Shown here: in pieces, positions 10,715 through 21,900 of the stretch
Numbering within the stretch: position 1 is the first letter of the stretch
How the letters are laid out: each line of letters opens with the position of its first letter
Origin: Strigamia acuminata
Taxonomy: Eukaryota > Arthropoda > Chilopoda > Geophilomorpha > Linotaeniidae
DNA: 64,000 bases
Assembly: GCA_949358305.1 (NCBI GenBank)
Contig: OX442315.1
Location: 7,032,427 to 7,096,426 of the forward strand
Reading direction: 5' to 3'
Translations under genes and position numbers: made by a program
Notes under the pieces: model-generated
Told to the model about the DNA's origin: nothing
Databases searched by the model: none
The model's input: the letters and a program-made list of their open reading frames with translations, nothing else

Positions 10715-11511
10715 TTTTTTCGCAGTAAAAGCGAATATATTCTCATCATACAATACTGCATAACTCAAATCTGATGGTGGCACTATACTGACAGTTGGGC
10801 TGTATGCTTTTGAATTAATTCTTACCTGTAATGGTAATGACAAGAATAGGCTGTGCATAAATTTGTTTATTAGGATAACAACATGGTGTTATTTCAAAAG
10901 AAAGATAGAAAGGTAACATTTGGTAGAAGAACTCATTTGATATACGAGTATTATACATTATTTACCATGTTTACACTGTTGCAAGAATTTGTTTACTTTC
11001 CTGTAGCTGGGAGTCTTCCAATTGTCAGAAAAAGTATTATACATAAGCTTACTGAACTTACTCCATAGAACAGAAGACCTGGATAGACTTTTCCTATTTT
11101 TTCTTTTACTTGTAATTGTGATTCAGGACCAAGTGGTAATTTTTCATCTGAGAGGGATAATCAGTTTTAGTAATAAGTATTCACACAAAAACTATTTGCA
11201 AATAAAATTTAAATTTAAAAAATTACTATTTATCAATGTAGTTGCTACGGCATAGGCTGTGTATATCTCTCGGGTTTTAAACTTATTAGAATAGTATTTT
11301 GCCCCCTGCAGAAAGAATTAGGTTTACGATTTTTGTGATTGCACTCAATTAATATTTTGGCTTGTTTGCTTACTCTTTTAAAAGTTATGGCTTTTATCAT
11401 TTTTGTAAAATTATACTTATTCATTACTGATGTGAGTTGAGTATGGTTGTCCACGTAAAAGTACAAGTTTTGTTTGCATGCTAAAGAAGAAAAAAGGAAT
11501 ATTAAATTATT

Positions 11512-11726
11512 GGCAGTGGCTACGTTCATGTTCGACATGAACGTATTATTTTCATGACGCGCTGTGATTGGCTGAGATCTATTCATGTCGGTTCGTTTCC
11601 TCAACGTAAGTTTTTTCAAATTCAATGTTTTTGAGGTTTTAGCATCTTTGTTTCTTACAAGAGGGGGCATCTATCAACCAATCACAGCGCGTCATGAAAA
11701 TAATACGTTCACGTCTAGCCACTTCG
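11512..11726. mobile_element. MITE, hAT-like, 215 bp
   Basis: The ends are near-perfect inverted repeats of about 60 bp (left has cagtggctacgttc then aacgtattattttcatgacg; right has the complement ending gtctagccacttcg). It is flanked by the direct repeat taaattatt (11503-11511 and 11727-11735). Copy B at 35700-35715 has the target once and no element. An 8-9-bp duplication and a CAGTGGC-like end suggest a hAT-type non-autonomous element. Confidence 0.75.
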
Positions 11727-12308
11727 TAAATTATTTGTCAGGTTTTGATTTGAAATAGCGTCATTCAAAGCTTATATTGTTTGCCCGCTTTATACAGTTG
11801 CTTGTTGCAACAGCTGTTACTATTGTTCTGTACCAAAATGGAGTAATTGCTCAGCTCGTTTATTCTTTTTAATGCACAGCTTGTGGTCTTAATTTCTGGT
11901 TACAACATTATTTAAGGTACAGTTTTATTTAGAATCATGTTTCAGTGATTTTTAATCATGAAAAGTATTAAAAGCCATCCCGTAAATCGGCTGGCTCAAA
12001 TGCGCCAGTTTGTATTGAATTAGTTCAAGTAACGGTCACCAGAGTGGGAACAGACTGACATGTTATTATAAGCATCTTTGGTTTGATCTACTATTAGTAA
12101 TGGGAAATAGAAGTTTAGTTAATAGCAGGAATGCCAGCTAGAGCTTTGTCTTCTGAGTGATTCAATACACTTAATGAGTCTTCCCATTTAGGGAGTGACA
12201 CAGCTGTTGTTTTGATTTGTGTCTCCTTTGATCCAATATGCAATTCCCATCTGAAGGTTTCTACCTTTACGGGAGTTGTTCTGTAATCTCGCTGACCCTG
12301 AATGCTTG

Positions 12309-12616
12309 GATCTCCATCATTTTAGCGATTTCATTTTAGCGATTTCATTTTAGCGACACACCATTTTAGCGAACATGTCATTTTAGCGACACAAAAACCT
12401 AGGTTTAATTCCTAAGAAGGGCTAACAAGGGGGGGCTGCGCCCCCCTTGACCCCCCGCGAACCTGACCTTACTGGTTTTTTGATGAAAACCACTTTTTTG
12501 AGCCGGCTTGTCGCTAAAACCTAGGTTTTTGTGTCGCTAAAATGACATGTTCGCTAAAATGGGACTTTTTTCTTAAAAATCGCTAAAATGAGCGTTGCTA
12601 AAATGACTATAACCGC
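12309..12616. mobile_element. Palindromic element built from cattttagcga motifs
   Basis: 308 bp flanked by the 8-bp duplicate aatgcttg (12301-12308, 12617-12624). Copy B has the uninterrupted site near 36520. The left arm is made of repeated cattttagcga words and the right arm of their complement tcgctaaaatg, with a longer palindromic pair (tgtcgctaaaa, acctaggttt). The centre is a GC-rich hairpin around gggggggctgcgcccccctt. It is non-coding, and I do not recognise the family. Confidence 0.7.
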
Positions 12617-12655
12617 AATGCTTGACGGGAATACCGGTTTTATTGTTAATGTGTA

Positions 12656-12915
12656 TGTGGAAACTGACGGTTTTCAAAGCGAATTAAATTAGTTGTGATT
12701 TTGACCACAGTGGTGCAGGTGTCAAAAGACTCACCTGCGACCCCTCTTCTTAGAAAAGGGGGAGACTTAATCCCTCTATTGTAATTCTGCACAAGAATAA
12801 AAATTGAATACTTTTTGTAAATGTAACTTAACAAGTCGTGCTTTTCTCGTGTCTACAAACTTTTAGTTAAATCCGACTCCATCCGTCTTTAAAGATAAGT
12901 TTTGTGAAATTGTTA
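12656..12915 (+). repeat. Diverged BEL-type LTR, solo or truncated
   Basis: About 260 bp starting TGTGGAAACTGACGG and sharing ordered blocks with the BEL LTR at 2721 (aaagcgaatt, caggtgtcaaaagactcacctgc, atccgactccatccgt). The expected LTR terminus is not clear, and no target duplicate is found. It may be the left end of the same old element as the pol fragment at 13340-13935. Confidence 0.55.
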
Positions 12916-13049
12916 CTTTACTGTACTGCCTCATTTACACGCCCGGGCTCATTTAGACACCAAAAGAAAACGCTCAAAACCGTCAAAATTGCAAAGAATA
13001 AAATTGGAGGGCAAAAAAAAAATTTCTCAGGCTCAATATCCCAGGACAG

Positions 13050-13320
13050 GACCCTTATTTGTGACTGCTACTGAGTGTCACAATGGTGAATAGAGAGAGC
13101 AGCAGAGTCAGCAGTTGTCTCTGCTGTGGTCAGTCTCATTACTGCTTTTCCTAGCAAGTCTTTACCCTCCGTTCTCTCTGCAACGTCTCTCTCTCACCAC
13201 ACCACTCTGCTCTCTCCTCCCCTGCTAGGCCGGTCCACTCCTCCACGAGGGGAATGGCTTGGGACCACAAGGCGGTGTGTGGAGTGACGTAGGCCACCAG
13301 GGTGGCCAAACGGTCACAAA
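13050..13320. repeat. Dispersed repeat copy
   Basis: Shares blocks such as gtcacaatggtgaatag, gcagcagagtcagca and the ctctgctctctcctcc stretch with 100-420 and with both arms of 30230-30960. It is non-coding. Confidence 0.55.
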
Positions 13321-13339
13321 CGCACTAACAAACAGGGAA

Positions 13340-13935
13340 CTTAGAATTAAGTGAACTTTATTGGTTAAAATATTTACAGCAAATTGGCTTTCAAAAGGAA
13401 ATCAGACGTTTAACTGAAAAAAAAAACAATCGAAAAGTCGTCAACAATCGGAATTTAGTGCCAGTTTTAGACCAAGATGGAATGTTGCGTGCCACACACC
13501 GATGGGGGCTAGCCGAACTCAACCGCAATACACGAGAACTTTTTTTAATACCAAATGAACATTTAATAACCAAATTGATCATTTTAGACGAACCTAAACG
13601 AGCATTACACGGAGGATTAGCAGACACATTGAGTGGACTTAGCGAATAATTCTGGATTGCTCGCGCGAGTAAAACCACAAAGGGAATTATACACAAGTGT
13701 GTTCAATGTCGGACGATCCAGGGACGATTGGCGAAAGAAAAGTGAAGATTGCTGACTCTTGATTGTGTGACACCGAGTGAACCATTCGAAATTTGTGGTG
13801 TGGACTTTGCTGGACCCCTTTACACCAAATTGGGAGACAGAGTTTACATTGTTTTGTTTACATGCGCCGTGACGCGTGCGGTTCATCTTGAGTTGCTTTC
13901 AAATTTAAGTACGAACAAATTTATTGATTATATTG
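13340..13935 (+). pseudogene. BEL/Pao pol fragment (RNase H end to integrase core), decayed
   Basis: Conceptual translation follows the BEL polyprotein at 7000-7540: LVPVLDQDGMLRATHRWG, the H/C integrase zinc region (IIHKCVQCRTIQGRLAKEK) and EPFEICGVDFAGPLYTKLG, with CAVTRAVHLELLSNL near 13870-13905. In-frame stops occur near 13647 (after GGLADTLSGLSE) and 13744. It ends abruptly at 13935 in unrelated transposon sequence. It is a dead fragment of an element related to, but not a direct copy of, the full-length BEL. Confidence 0.85.
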
Positions 13936-14235
13936 ATGTGGCCAATATGTGGTTTCAACAAGACGTTGCAACGTTACAATTACTGCATGAAACATCACCG
14001 GTTTCGGTGATCAGAATTGGCCCCTTTTTCTTGCACCGTCTTGTTGAAACCACATATTGGCCACATCAATATAATCCAATTTCGGCAGATAAAACCCTAA
14101 CCTTTCAGCTGTCAAATCGTTGTTGTTTCAGGGTGGCCAACAATTTACTGCACAAATGGCGGCTAATTCAAATCTTGCGTTCTTTTTGGGACACCCTGTA
14201 GAAGCGGCATCCCAACAACTAACTATACAGGGTGG
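13936..14235 (+). pseudogene. Mariner-type transposase scrap with an inverted repeat
   Basis: The translation NMWFQQDVATLQLLHET then SVIRIGPFF resembles the second catalytic block of mariner/IS630 transposases (WFQQDGAT...). The block around gatgtggccaatatgtggtt (13935 onward) recurs inverted at about 14037-14071. The end tttttgggacaccctgta (about 14185-14202) is typical of such elements' termini. Too short and rearranged to define the element. Confidence 0.5.
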
Positions 14236-14813
14236 AACAAAAGTCTGTTCCCCTCAAATATTTCCTCAGGAATTGCATCCAGGCCAACTTTGATGAAGCG
14301 ATCGTAAAGGAAGTTGGGTGAGAGCAATCCAATGATGTCATCAAATTTGACCTTGACGGCCATTTTCAAGGATATTCACTTGCTAACTTCTAAACCAATC
14401 AGGTTAGAGCAAAAAAGTCAATTACAAAGTTGTAGAGCACCATCAAATTAGTACTATCCAACTTATCTTTGTGATCTTAAGTTAAATGTTTTCCTTTTAA
14501 AAAGGAGACAAATTGTGAAAAATTGCTTATTTTTCGGTTATGCGCCGGGCTCGAATATAAGCCGAGCTTCGAATTGGCGCCGGGCAGGTCGACTCAAAAA
14601 AACTATTAAAATTCCGGCCTGTACGGTATTTAAGTTACGTGAGTAACTATAGTGTGCAGGTCGTACTATAACGTGCTTATGTAATAAATGCTACTAATCG
14701 ACAGAAAATCGGAGTATTCCTTCCAATAAATTTACAACAACAGCGACTGTCTTAATCAAGTAATGACTAATTTAGAACCAACGTGTGAACCTTGTCCGGA
14801 TTCTGTTCGTATT
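14236..14813. other. Repeat debris, then intron 1 of copy A
   Basis: 14236-14530 is non-coding and absent from copy B. 14535-14626 is the right end of the composite MITE. 14645-14813 aligns with 36580-36785 of copy B and holds one unit of the gtgcaggtcgt repeat that copy B has four times. Confidence 0.45.
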
Positions 14814-15130
14814 TGTTGAATCCGGAGTAATTACCAAACAAGGTTGAAACACAATCGAATCTTGTATTTAATTTGACAGTTGCTTTTGATTAGTGTTTAA
14901 GAACACTAATTTTGGTGATTACATTCGTTCGTTCGTTCACAGAAAATACCGTTTTGTGTTTACATTTCGAGTTCGTTGTTAGTACTGAATTTTTATGATG
15001 TGGTTACCATTGTTTACACGTTTCATTTTTGCATTACAATAAGACAATGCTTGTGCATAGTTTCGATTATTTCGCAATAAATATGAATTTATAATTAACA
15101 TTTGTAATTAATCCGACTCAACATCTAACA
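14814..15130 (-). repeat. 3' LTR of gypsy element 1
   Basis: 317 bp. On the minus strand it is preceded by a short purine tract (tctggggaga). Confidence 0.93.
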
Positions 15131-15153
15131 TCTCCCCAGAAATTTGATACATT

Positions 15154-15606
15154 TTAAATTTCTTTACGGGCACGCCGACGCCACTTTGCCGTGCTGGACA
15201 TCGGGTATGGTCGGTAAGCTTTTGTTCCGAGGTGACGCCTTGATCGTCGTATCCCAGCGTCCCAAAACGAACCACAGGGATCTTGTACAGGTACCACGTC
15301 GACGTTCGTTGAAGTATCCTGGGGTCGTGTTAAACGGGTCGCCAACCTGTCGAGCTCGGTCAATGTTTGGTCGACATCTGTCGCTGGTCCAGGCGTCGGT
15401 TGATTGGTAACGATCGTCGGTTTCCTTCGTGTTCTAAGCGTCGGCATATCGTCAGGCGATGGCCTGATGAAACGTTTCCGCAAATGATTTATGTGCTTTA
15501 CGTGTTCAATGTTGTCAATGCATAACTTGACCTGGTAGCGAACTAAACCCAACTTTTGGGTGATTCCCAAGTGGTGAACGGGCCCAAACAAGGTCATCAA
15601 CGTCAA
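15154..15606 (-). pseudogene. Frameshifted C-terminal tail of gypsy 1 Pol
   Basis: The tail LVRYQVKLCIDNIEHVKHIN followed by HLRKRF is the usual chromodomain-adjacent end of gypsy integrase, but it is in a different frame from the main pol frame, which runs to a stop at 15515. The switch lies between about 15550 and 15600, where VDDLVWARSPLGN ends recognisable homology in the first frame. A small indel, perhaps with loss of a few codons, explains it. Confidence 0.7.
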
Positions 15607-17505
15607 AGGACCGGTTTGGCTGACTTGTTAAGTTGTCCGAGATCTTGTAAGTCATAATTGTGGACGTATGTGTCCTAGCTTTCCATCCAAGCATGAGCTC
15701 GGCCGGAGTTAATCCAGTATGTGCGGATGGCGTGTTATGTTGATGAAATAAAAACTTCATCAACCTGATCAATGTTGGCTCGATGGTCAACTTCTTCATT
15801 CCGTTTTTGAAGGTCTGGACAGCCCGTTCGGCCGGCCCGTTTGATTGGGCGTGATATGGCGGAGAAAATCTCTGCACAATACCGTTGCTCAAATAAAACG
15901 TTCGCATGTCGTCGGCTTGAAACGGTGGTCCGTTGTCGGACACGACGACGTCGGGCAACCCGAAGGTCGCAAACCACCGCATTAATTGAAGGATCGTGGC
16001 TGTTGCTGTCGTTGTTGACATTCGCGCGGCCTCTATCCAGTTGGAAAAAGTGTCGACTGATACCAGAAACTTCTCGCCGGCCAAATCCGCAAAATCGACA
16101 TGTAAACGGCTCCACGGCCGCACCGGAGTGGGCCACGAGATGGGGGTCTCCTTGGTCGGGAGGGCGCGAACTCGTTGGCAGTTTGGACACGACGCTACCT
16201 GTTGCTCGATTTCGTTGTCGATTTTCGGCCACCAGTAGGCGGCTCGGGCCAGTCGCTTCATGGCCACGATACCTGGGTGTCCGAGGTGTAGCTGGTTTAA
16301 AACACGTTGTCGCAGGGCGGTAGGGGCGACGATTCGGTGTCCGCGCAAGATCACGCCGTCTACCACTGTTAGCTGGTCGGTGATTCTCGCAAAATGGTCC
16401 GGTAGTTGTATGTGTTTGTCATTGGGCTGCACGCCGCGCAATTCCAACAGCACCAGCGATAAAACAACATCAGCAGCTGATTCCGTTTTCAGTTCGTCCC
16501 ATGTGACTGGCATTTCGCCTGCTGACATAAAAAGCATTTCGCTTTTTGTTAGACTTTCCAAGTCTGAAACGGCTCCATGATGCAAAGGCAGGCGACTCAG
16601 CGCATCTGCATTCAAATGCTCGATTCCCTTACGATACTCAATCTCGTAATTAAACGAGCTGAGAAACAGCATCCACCGAAGCATCCGTAATGGAACTACC
16701 TCGGGGATGGGCTTCTTTCGCCCAAACAAACCCAAAAGGGGTTTATGATCCGTAATAATGATGAAAGCGTAGCCCATTAGATAAATGATAAATTTTTTGA
16801 TTCCAAAGATGACTGAGAGAGCTTCGCGGTCTAACTGCGAGTAGTTGCGTTCGGCAGAACTCATGGTTCTCGACGCATAAGCGACGGGTTGCTCGGCTCC
16901 ATTTATGCGATGAGCCAGTACGGCTCCGACGCCGACGGGTGACGCGTCGACTGCCAAAACAATTTGGTGAGCCGGGTTAAACGGCATTAACACGTTTGGT
17001 GACACAAGTTCGCGTTTTATACGCATAAAAGCCAACTCGTGTGCCTGGTTCCAAACCCATGTCTCACCCTTCTGGAGAAGACGATACAATGGTGACAATA
17101 TAGTAGCCATGTTGGGTAAAAACATGGCGTAGAATGTCACCAGTCCGAGAAATGCACGCAACTCGTGCACACTGGTCGGTGACGGTGCTGCCATTATCGC
17201 CTCGACCTTAGCTTGTAAGGGAGAGATTCCTACATCCGCTATGCGGAAGCCAAGAAAGTCGACGGCGACGGCCATAAAAATGCACTTAGGCTTACAAAGC
17301 CTCAACCCGATTTTGCGAAAACGCAAAAATGCTCGGCGAAGCAAGTTAAGATGATCAGCTCGATTTTTCGACGGCAGCAGCATGTCGTCTTGATACGGCC
17401 TGACTTCATCGATGTCCCTGAACTCTTCCTCGATCATACGTTGGAATTCTCCCGCTGCCGTAATGATACCAAACGGCATGCGGGTGACTCGGAAAAGGCC
17501 CATTT
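15515..17505 (-). CDS. Gypsy 1 Pol, C-terminal half (RT, RNase H, integrase)
   Basis: This continues the reading frame of 24705-26957 after the copia insert. At the junction, removing copia and one target copy restores an in-frame VNTHM-GLFRVTRMPFG, the standard gypsy RT motif. It holds the RT box VRPYQDDMLLP (QDD in place of the usual VDD/LDD), RNase H (AVDASPVGVGAVLAH, DREALSVIFGIKKF, TDHKPLLGLF), the integrase H-H-C-C zinc region (HLGHPGIVAMKRL ... CPNCQ) and the core with D, D and E in HVDFADLAG, SDNGPPFQ and GPAERAVQ. The frame breaks in the last module. The element is not functional while split. Confidence 0.9.
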
Positions 17506-18041
17506 TGTTGGTCAAAAGACCATTTTGTATCGATGAATACATTTGTTATTTCCTAGTTTTCCCTTTGTGTTTAGGTATACAGCGCATCTTTGTTATTATT
17601 TAATTGATTTCGATGTTACCATTCGTTTTGCGCTGTCCCGTATGTAATTCCATACTTTTATCACTTTATGCTAGGATTTGTCCTATTATCAAATGATTTG
17701 TTCAAACTTAATGTAAATTCCCGGCACTAGGTGCCACTACCCATTGCTTTTTCATCCAAGATGGCGTCATACACAGCCGTGTATGACTTAGCTGCTTTCC
17801 CACCTGTTTGGATACCTATTTGTAATGTATTACTATTTAATTAAACCGTTTTTATTGTTTTACTCATTGTGTTTGATTTAAAGCACCTTTAGTGCTTCTT
17901 GCTAGCGCATATAAGCGGCATTAGGCCGCGCGCATTTCCGAAACGATACGCGTCGTATCGTTAACGTCTGTGCGGGTCGCACAGCGCCAATTCACGCTTT
18001 CAATCGGTTTACACCGATATTTTGCGCATTCTCTACCTACA
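17506..18041 (+). repeat. 5' LTR of copia element
   Basis: 536 bp, TGTTGGTCAAAAG to ACCTACA. It contains palindromic words (acgatacgcgtcgtatcgt and cggtttacaccg) that could be regulatory. Confidence 0.95.
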
Positions 18042-18042
18042 T

Positions 18043-18058
18043 TGGTAGCAGAGGGTGG
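18043..18058 (+). promoter_or_regulatory. Copia primer-binding site (initiator tRNA-Met type)
   Basis: TGGTAGCAGAGGGTGG, one base after the LTR, matches the complement of the 3' end of initiator tRNA-Met with one mismatch as I recall that tRNA. Confidence 0.75.
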
Positions 18059-18950
18059 TTGTTGGTTAAACAACCACTCCATTCGCCTAATTTATCGACT
18101 TTTTTTCGCGAAATTCGCGAATTTGCGCCGATATTTTTATTTTCAGATTTTCGGCGGCCATTTTGTCTCGATTTTCGTCTCGCCTGCGACGCCGACGTTT
18201 TATCGACGTTCACAGACGACCAGGGTCGTCACTCACACCATTATTTGTCTAATTTTCTCCGAAATTCCGCGGGATTCGCGAATTTCGAGAGAAATTCTTT
18301 CTTTTTGCAGATTTCACGTCGATTTTCGCTTCGCCAACGTCGAAGCGACGTTTTTCAACGAGAAACGGATCGAATTCCGCTGTGTATACCCCGGCGTATG
18401 CACAGTATCGTCGATCTATTATTTTCCGGACGAAGAGCCTCGATTTATCGAGAAGAAATTCGGATTTTTCAATCCGAATTTGCGCTTTTTCCAGTTTTTC
18501 GAGAAAACTGCGCCGTGCCTTCATTTGCACGAGGATCGCAACCGCGATCGATTCACCTATTTCTCCTTCTGTCGAAATACTATTGTTAATTTTAAGATAT
18601 TATTAAGGCTTTTGGGGGTTCCTTTAGAATCGTGTTTGCCCTTGGATCGAGTCCGGTCAAGCTTACACGTATTCTCCGGTTGTGCTTGTCGTGGTACAAG
18701 TGAGGTTTCCCGCGGCTCCAGGAAGCCGATCGGACCCTCTCAGACTGGCAACCGGAGGTTATTTGATTCCTTCAGAAGGAATTGCCCAATTTGTGGTTTT
18801 TCGCCTCGAACACCGAGGGAACCGTGCAGTGAAGTGCTCCGAATTGTGAAAATTGTGAAAAGTGCTCCAATCTTGTGCGACATTTCAGCGCCTCTCTCTG
18901 AGTCAGTGTGATTTTCGCGTTGTGTTACGCTCTTCGCGAATCGATCTACG
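18059..18950 (+). other. Copia leader between primer site and gag
   Basis: An unusually long leader of about 900 bp. Two overlapping frames are open through much of it (one from 17970 to 18911, one from 18059 to 18589), but their residues look like translated structured RNA (many F, R, S) and match nothing I recognise. Repeated cgaaattc/gaattcg words occur at 18110-18300. Confidence 0.4.
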
Positions 18951-21900
18951 ATGCAGAAAGCGGCCAACTCGAACAGTTTAATTCCGGTTCTCGGTGTCGA
19001 CAATTATGAACAATGGCGATTGTCGATGCAGTTTCTCTTAAAATCGGAAGGGCTTTGGCGTCACGTAACGGAGGATAAGGAGGCAGAGCACATTGCCACC
19101 CTGACGCCAAAAGAACTTGATCGCTTTATGGTGAAGAAGGACAAGGCCCTAGGCCACATATACATCCATGTGAGCCCCGCCAAGCGTACAGTTTTGGAAA
19201 CCTGTAACACGCCAAAGGAGGCGTGGGACAAGTTGGCGAAAACCTACGCACCCAGCTCTAGAGCCCGTCAAGCGGCGATGCGCTGGGAGTTTCTCAGCCT
19301 CCAACTCCAACCTGGCGAAGATATGCCGGACTTCATTGCCCGCGTCGACAATTACGTGCGGCAACTAAGCGATGTCAACGAGATTATTAGCCCGGTTCAC
19401 CACGCATACCAGTATTTGAAGTGTCTGCCGCCTGAATATGCTCAGGCAACATTTGCCATATACCACTGGCCGGATCCCCAATTCACGCCGAAGGATGTCG
19501 CCGAGCAGCTGATTTCCGAGCACATGCGGCTCAAATCCATCGGGTTGCTCGGAACGAGCCAATCATCAGCTCACACGTCTATGAAGGGACAATTCCGACC
19601 CCGAAATAAATCCGGACCTCGTGATATCTCGACAGTGAAGTGTTTTAATTGCGACCAGCTCGGACATTACGCGAACCGATGTCCACGTCCACCCCGTCAA
19701 CAACAGGGACAACCTACGGTTTCACTCCAACGTAATTCTCGGAGCAAGAGTCGCCGGCGCAACAAGAACGCTGCTGCGAAGGCCAACAACGCGCGTCCCC
19801 GAGAAAGCTCGCATCCACACCGAGAGGGGACATATTTTGTCAATGCGCCGCAGGTTATCCAACGTCCAGTCGCTCATTTTATGCAATCCAATGAGTGGAT
19901 TCTGGATTGCGGCGCTACAGATCACGTATCTCACGTGCGTGCCGGTTTCACCGAGTTCACCGATGTCATTCCATTCGACATCGAGTTGGGACAGGGAAAG
20001 TCCCAAGTGACGGGAAAAGGAACGGTTCGTTTGCTAATGGCGATCGATAAGACCCGGTGCACCGTGAATTTAACAAACGTCCTTTACGCGCCGAATTTCG
20101 AGGCAAACTTGATTTCGGTTTCGAAGATAGACAAGGCGCGACATCATATCCACATTTTCAATAGTGAGATACATGTTTACGAATCGGACATTCGCAGCCC
20201 TCTTATTCGTGCAAAGGAGAGAGGAGGTCTTTATTATGTGGACGGTTTGTGTACAAATCCGACATTTGCGACAACGGTTTCTCCCACTGTACAACCGACT
20301 CCAACGCTACCGCCGCAAATGTACGTGACTACGGAAGAGGATTTCATTAAAATTCCCAAACCGAAAAAGGGAAAAGGACAGCAACGAGAAATTACGGATT
20401 TTCGGATTGAAATGCCGCTAGTTGAACCCGTGAAGCAAATTCCCGTCCAACAAGCTCCCATTCCAACCAATCCGATTCCTCCTCCTATCCCTACTCAAAT
20501 CCACAACGATTTGACCACCCTTCCTTCCTATGCGAATGCCCTACAGTCAATCCCAACGGCAACTCCTATTGCAATTCCAAATGCAAATTCCTTTCCTCCC
20601 CTTGGCAACCCGTCTCAACCTAAAAAGAAGGTCATCGCCAATCCAGCCTCCGTCAAGGACGCCACCGGCTTATGGCATAGCCGTCTTGGCCACCTTCATA
20701 CGAATGGAATGAAGCTATTGGCCGCAAACGACCAAGTTTACGGAATGTCACCAGGGGAAGTGAGCAGGGAATTGGCCTGCAACGACTGCAGAATAGCCAA
20801 ATCGACAAAAGCTTCTCATAAGCCTGATCCTAATCCCTCGACTACGAAGCCTTTGGACCTTCTCCACATGGATATTTGGGGGCCAGCCCCAGTTCCATCG
20901 TTTGGAGGAGCACGTTTTGTCCTTACCGTCATCGACGACGCAACACGCTATTGCTGGATTATACCGCTAGCCCAGAAATCGCAGGTTTTCGCAACCTTTA
21001 AGGACTTCGTTGCTCGAGTTGAGAGAATCCAGGACACGCAAATAAAAGCGATTCGGACTGATCGAGGCGGAGAGTTTATGTCAAACGAGTTTCTCCGATA
21101 TCTACAAGCCAAGGGCATCCAAGGTCAACGGACAAATCCGTCGTCACCACAGATGAACGGCACGGCCGAGCGCATAAACCGGACAATGGCCGACAACTTT
21201 CGTGCAGTCTTATCCGAGACTAAGTTGCCGGAGGCGCTCTGGGCCGAGCTAGCGGTCACGTTTGCCTACATCAAGAATCGGAGCCCTCATTCTCGACTTA
21301 ACAATCAAGTTCCGTATATCCTTTGGCGACAGAGAGCCCTTTCGTTACGACATCTACGAAAAGTCGGTTCCAAGTGCTGGGTGCACTACACCGCACCAGG
21401 ACGCAAGAAGCTGGATCCGCGGGCCTGGGAGGGATATTTAGTCGGCTACGCTTCAGGGACCCGTGGATACAGAATTTGGAACCCAACTGACAACCAAGTC
21501 TACGAATCTATTCACGTTAAGATCGATGAGCGGCAGTCGTATCGGAAATCCATCAAAATTTCGACGCAGCAGCCGCAACAATCGTTTACTGGTCCCGGAC
21601 AGCAAACCGTTACATTTGATGATAACCTACATTACCATCAGTGGCCGAAAGGATCTGATTCCGAGGCGTCAGAACATTCTGCGAACGATTCCGAACGTGT
21701 GTCGACGGCATCCGCTTCGATGCACACGCCTCTGGCTTTTCCGCACATCCACATACCACCACCGACAACTCCGGAACGGGCATTGCTGGATTTATGTGCG
21801 ACCTTACCTCCGGGTTCTGCGTCTCTTCGACAATCCCATCATATTTCATATGAAGAGGAACGTGATACGGACCACGACATCCGAGAGATGGACGAATTGT

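Larger units (their letters stand above)
12921..14626. mobile_element. Composite MITE region, relative of 2312-8667, full of nested debris
   Basis: It starts CTGTACTGCC after a TA and ends ggcctgtacgg before a TA, a degenerate version of the CCGTACTGCC inverted repeats. It again contains cgccgggctcgaata-type units near 14540-14590. Inside lie a dispersed repeat (13050-13320), a decayed BEL pol fragment and a mariner-type fragment. The absence of all this from copy B (36555) shows it arrived after the segmental duplication. Confidence 0.45.

Noticed and set aside
17970-18911. 313-codon frame in the copia leader as a real protein gene
   Set aside because: Starts inside the LTR, has odd composition and no homology; kept only as a low-interest observation.
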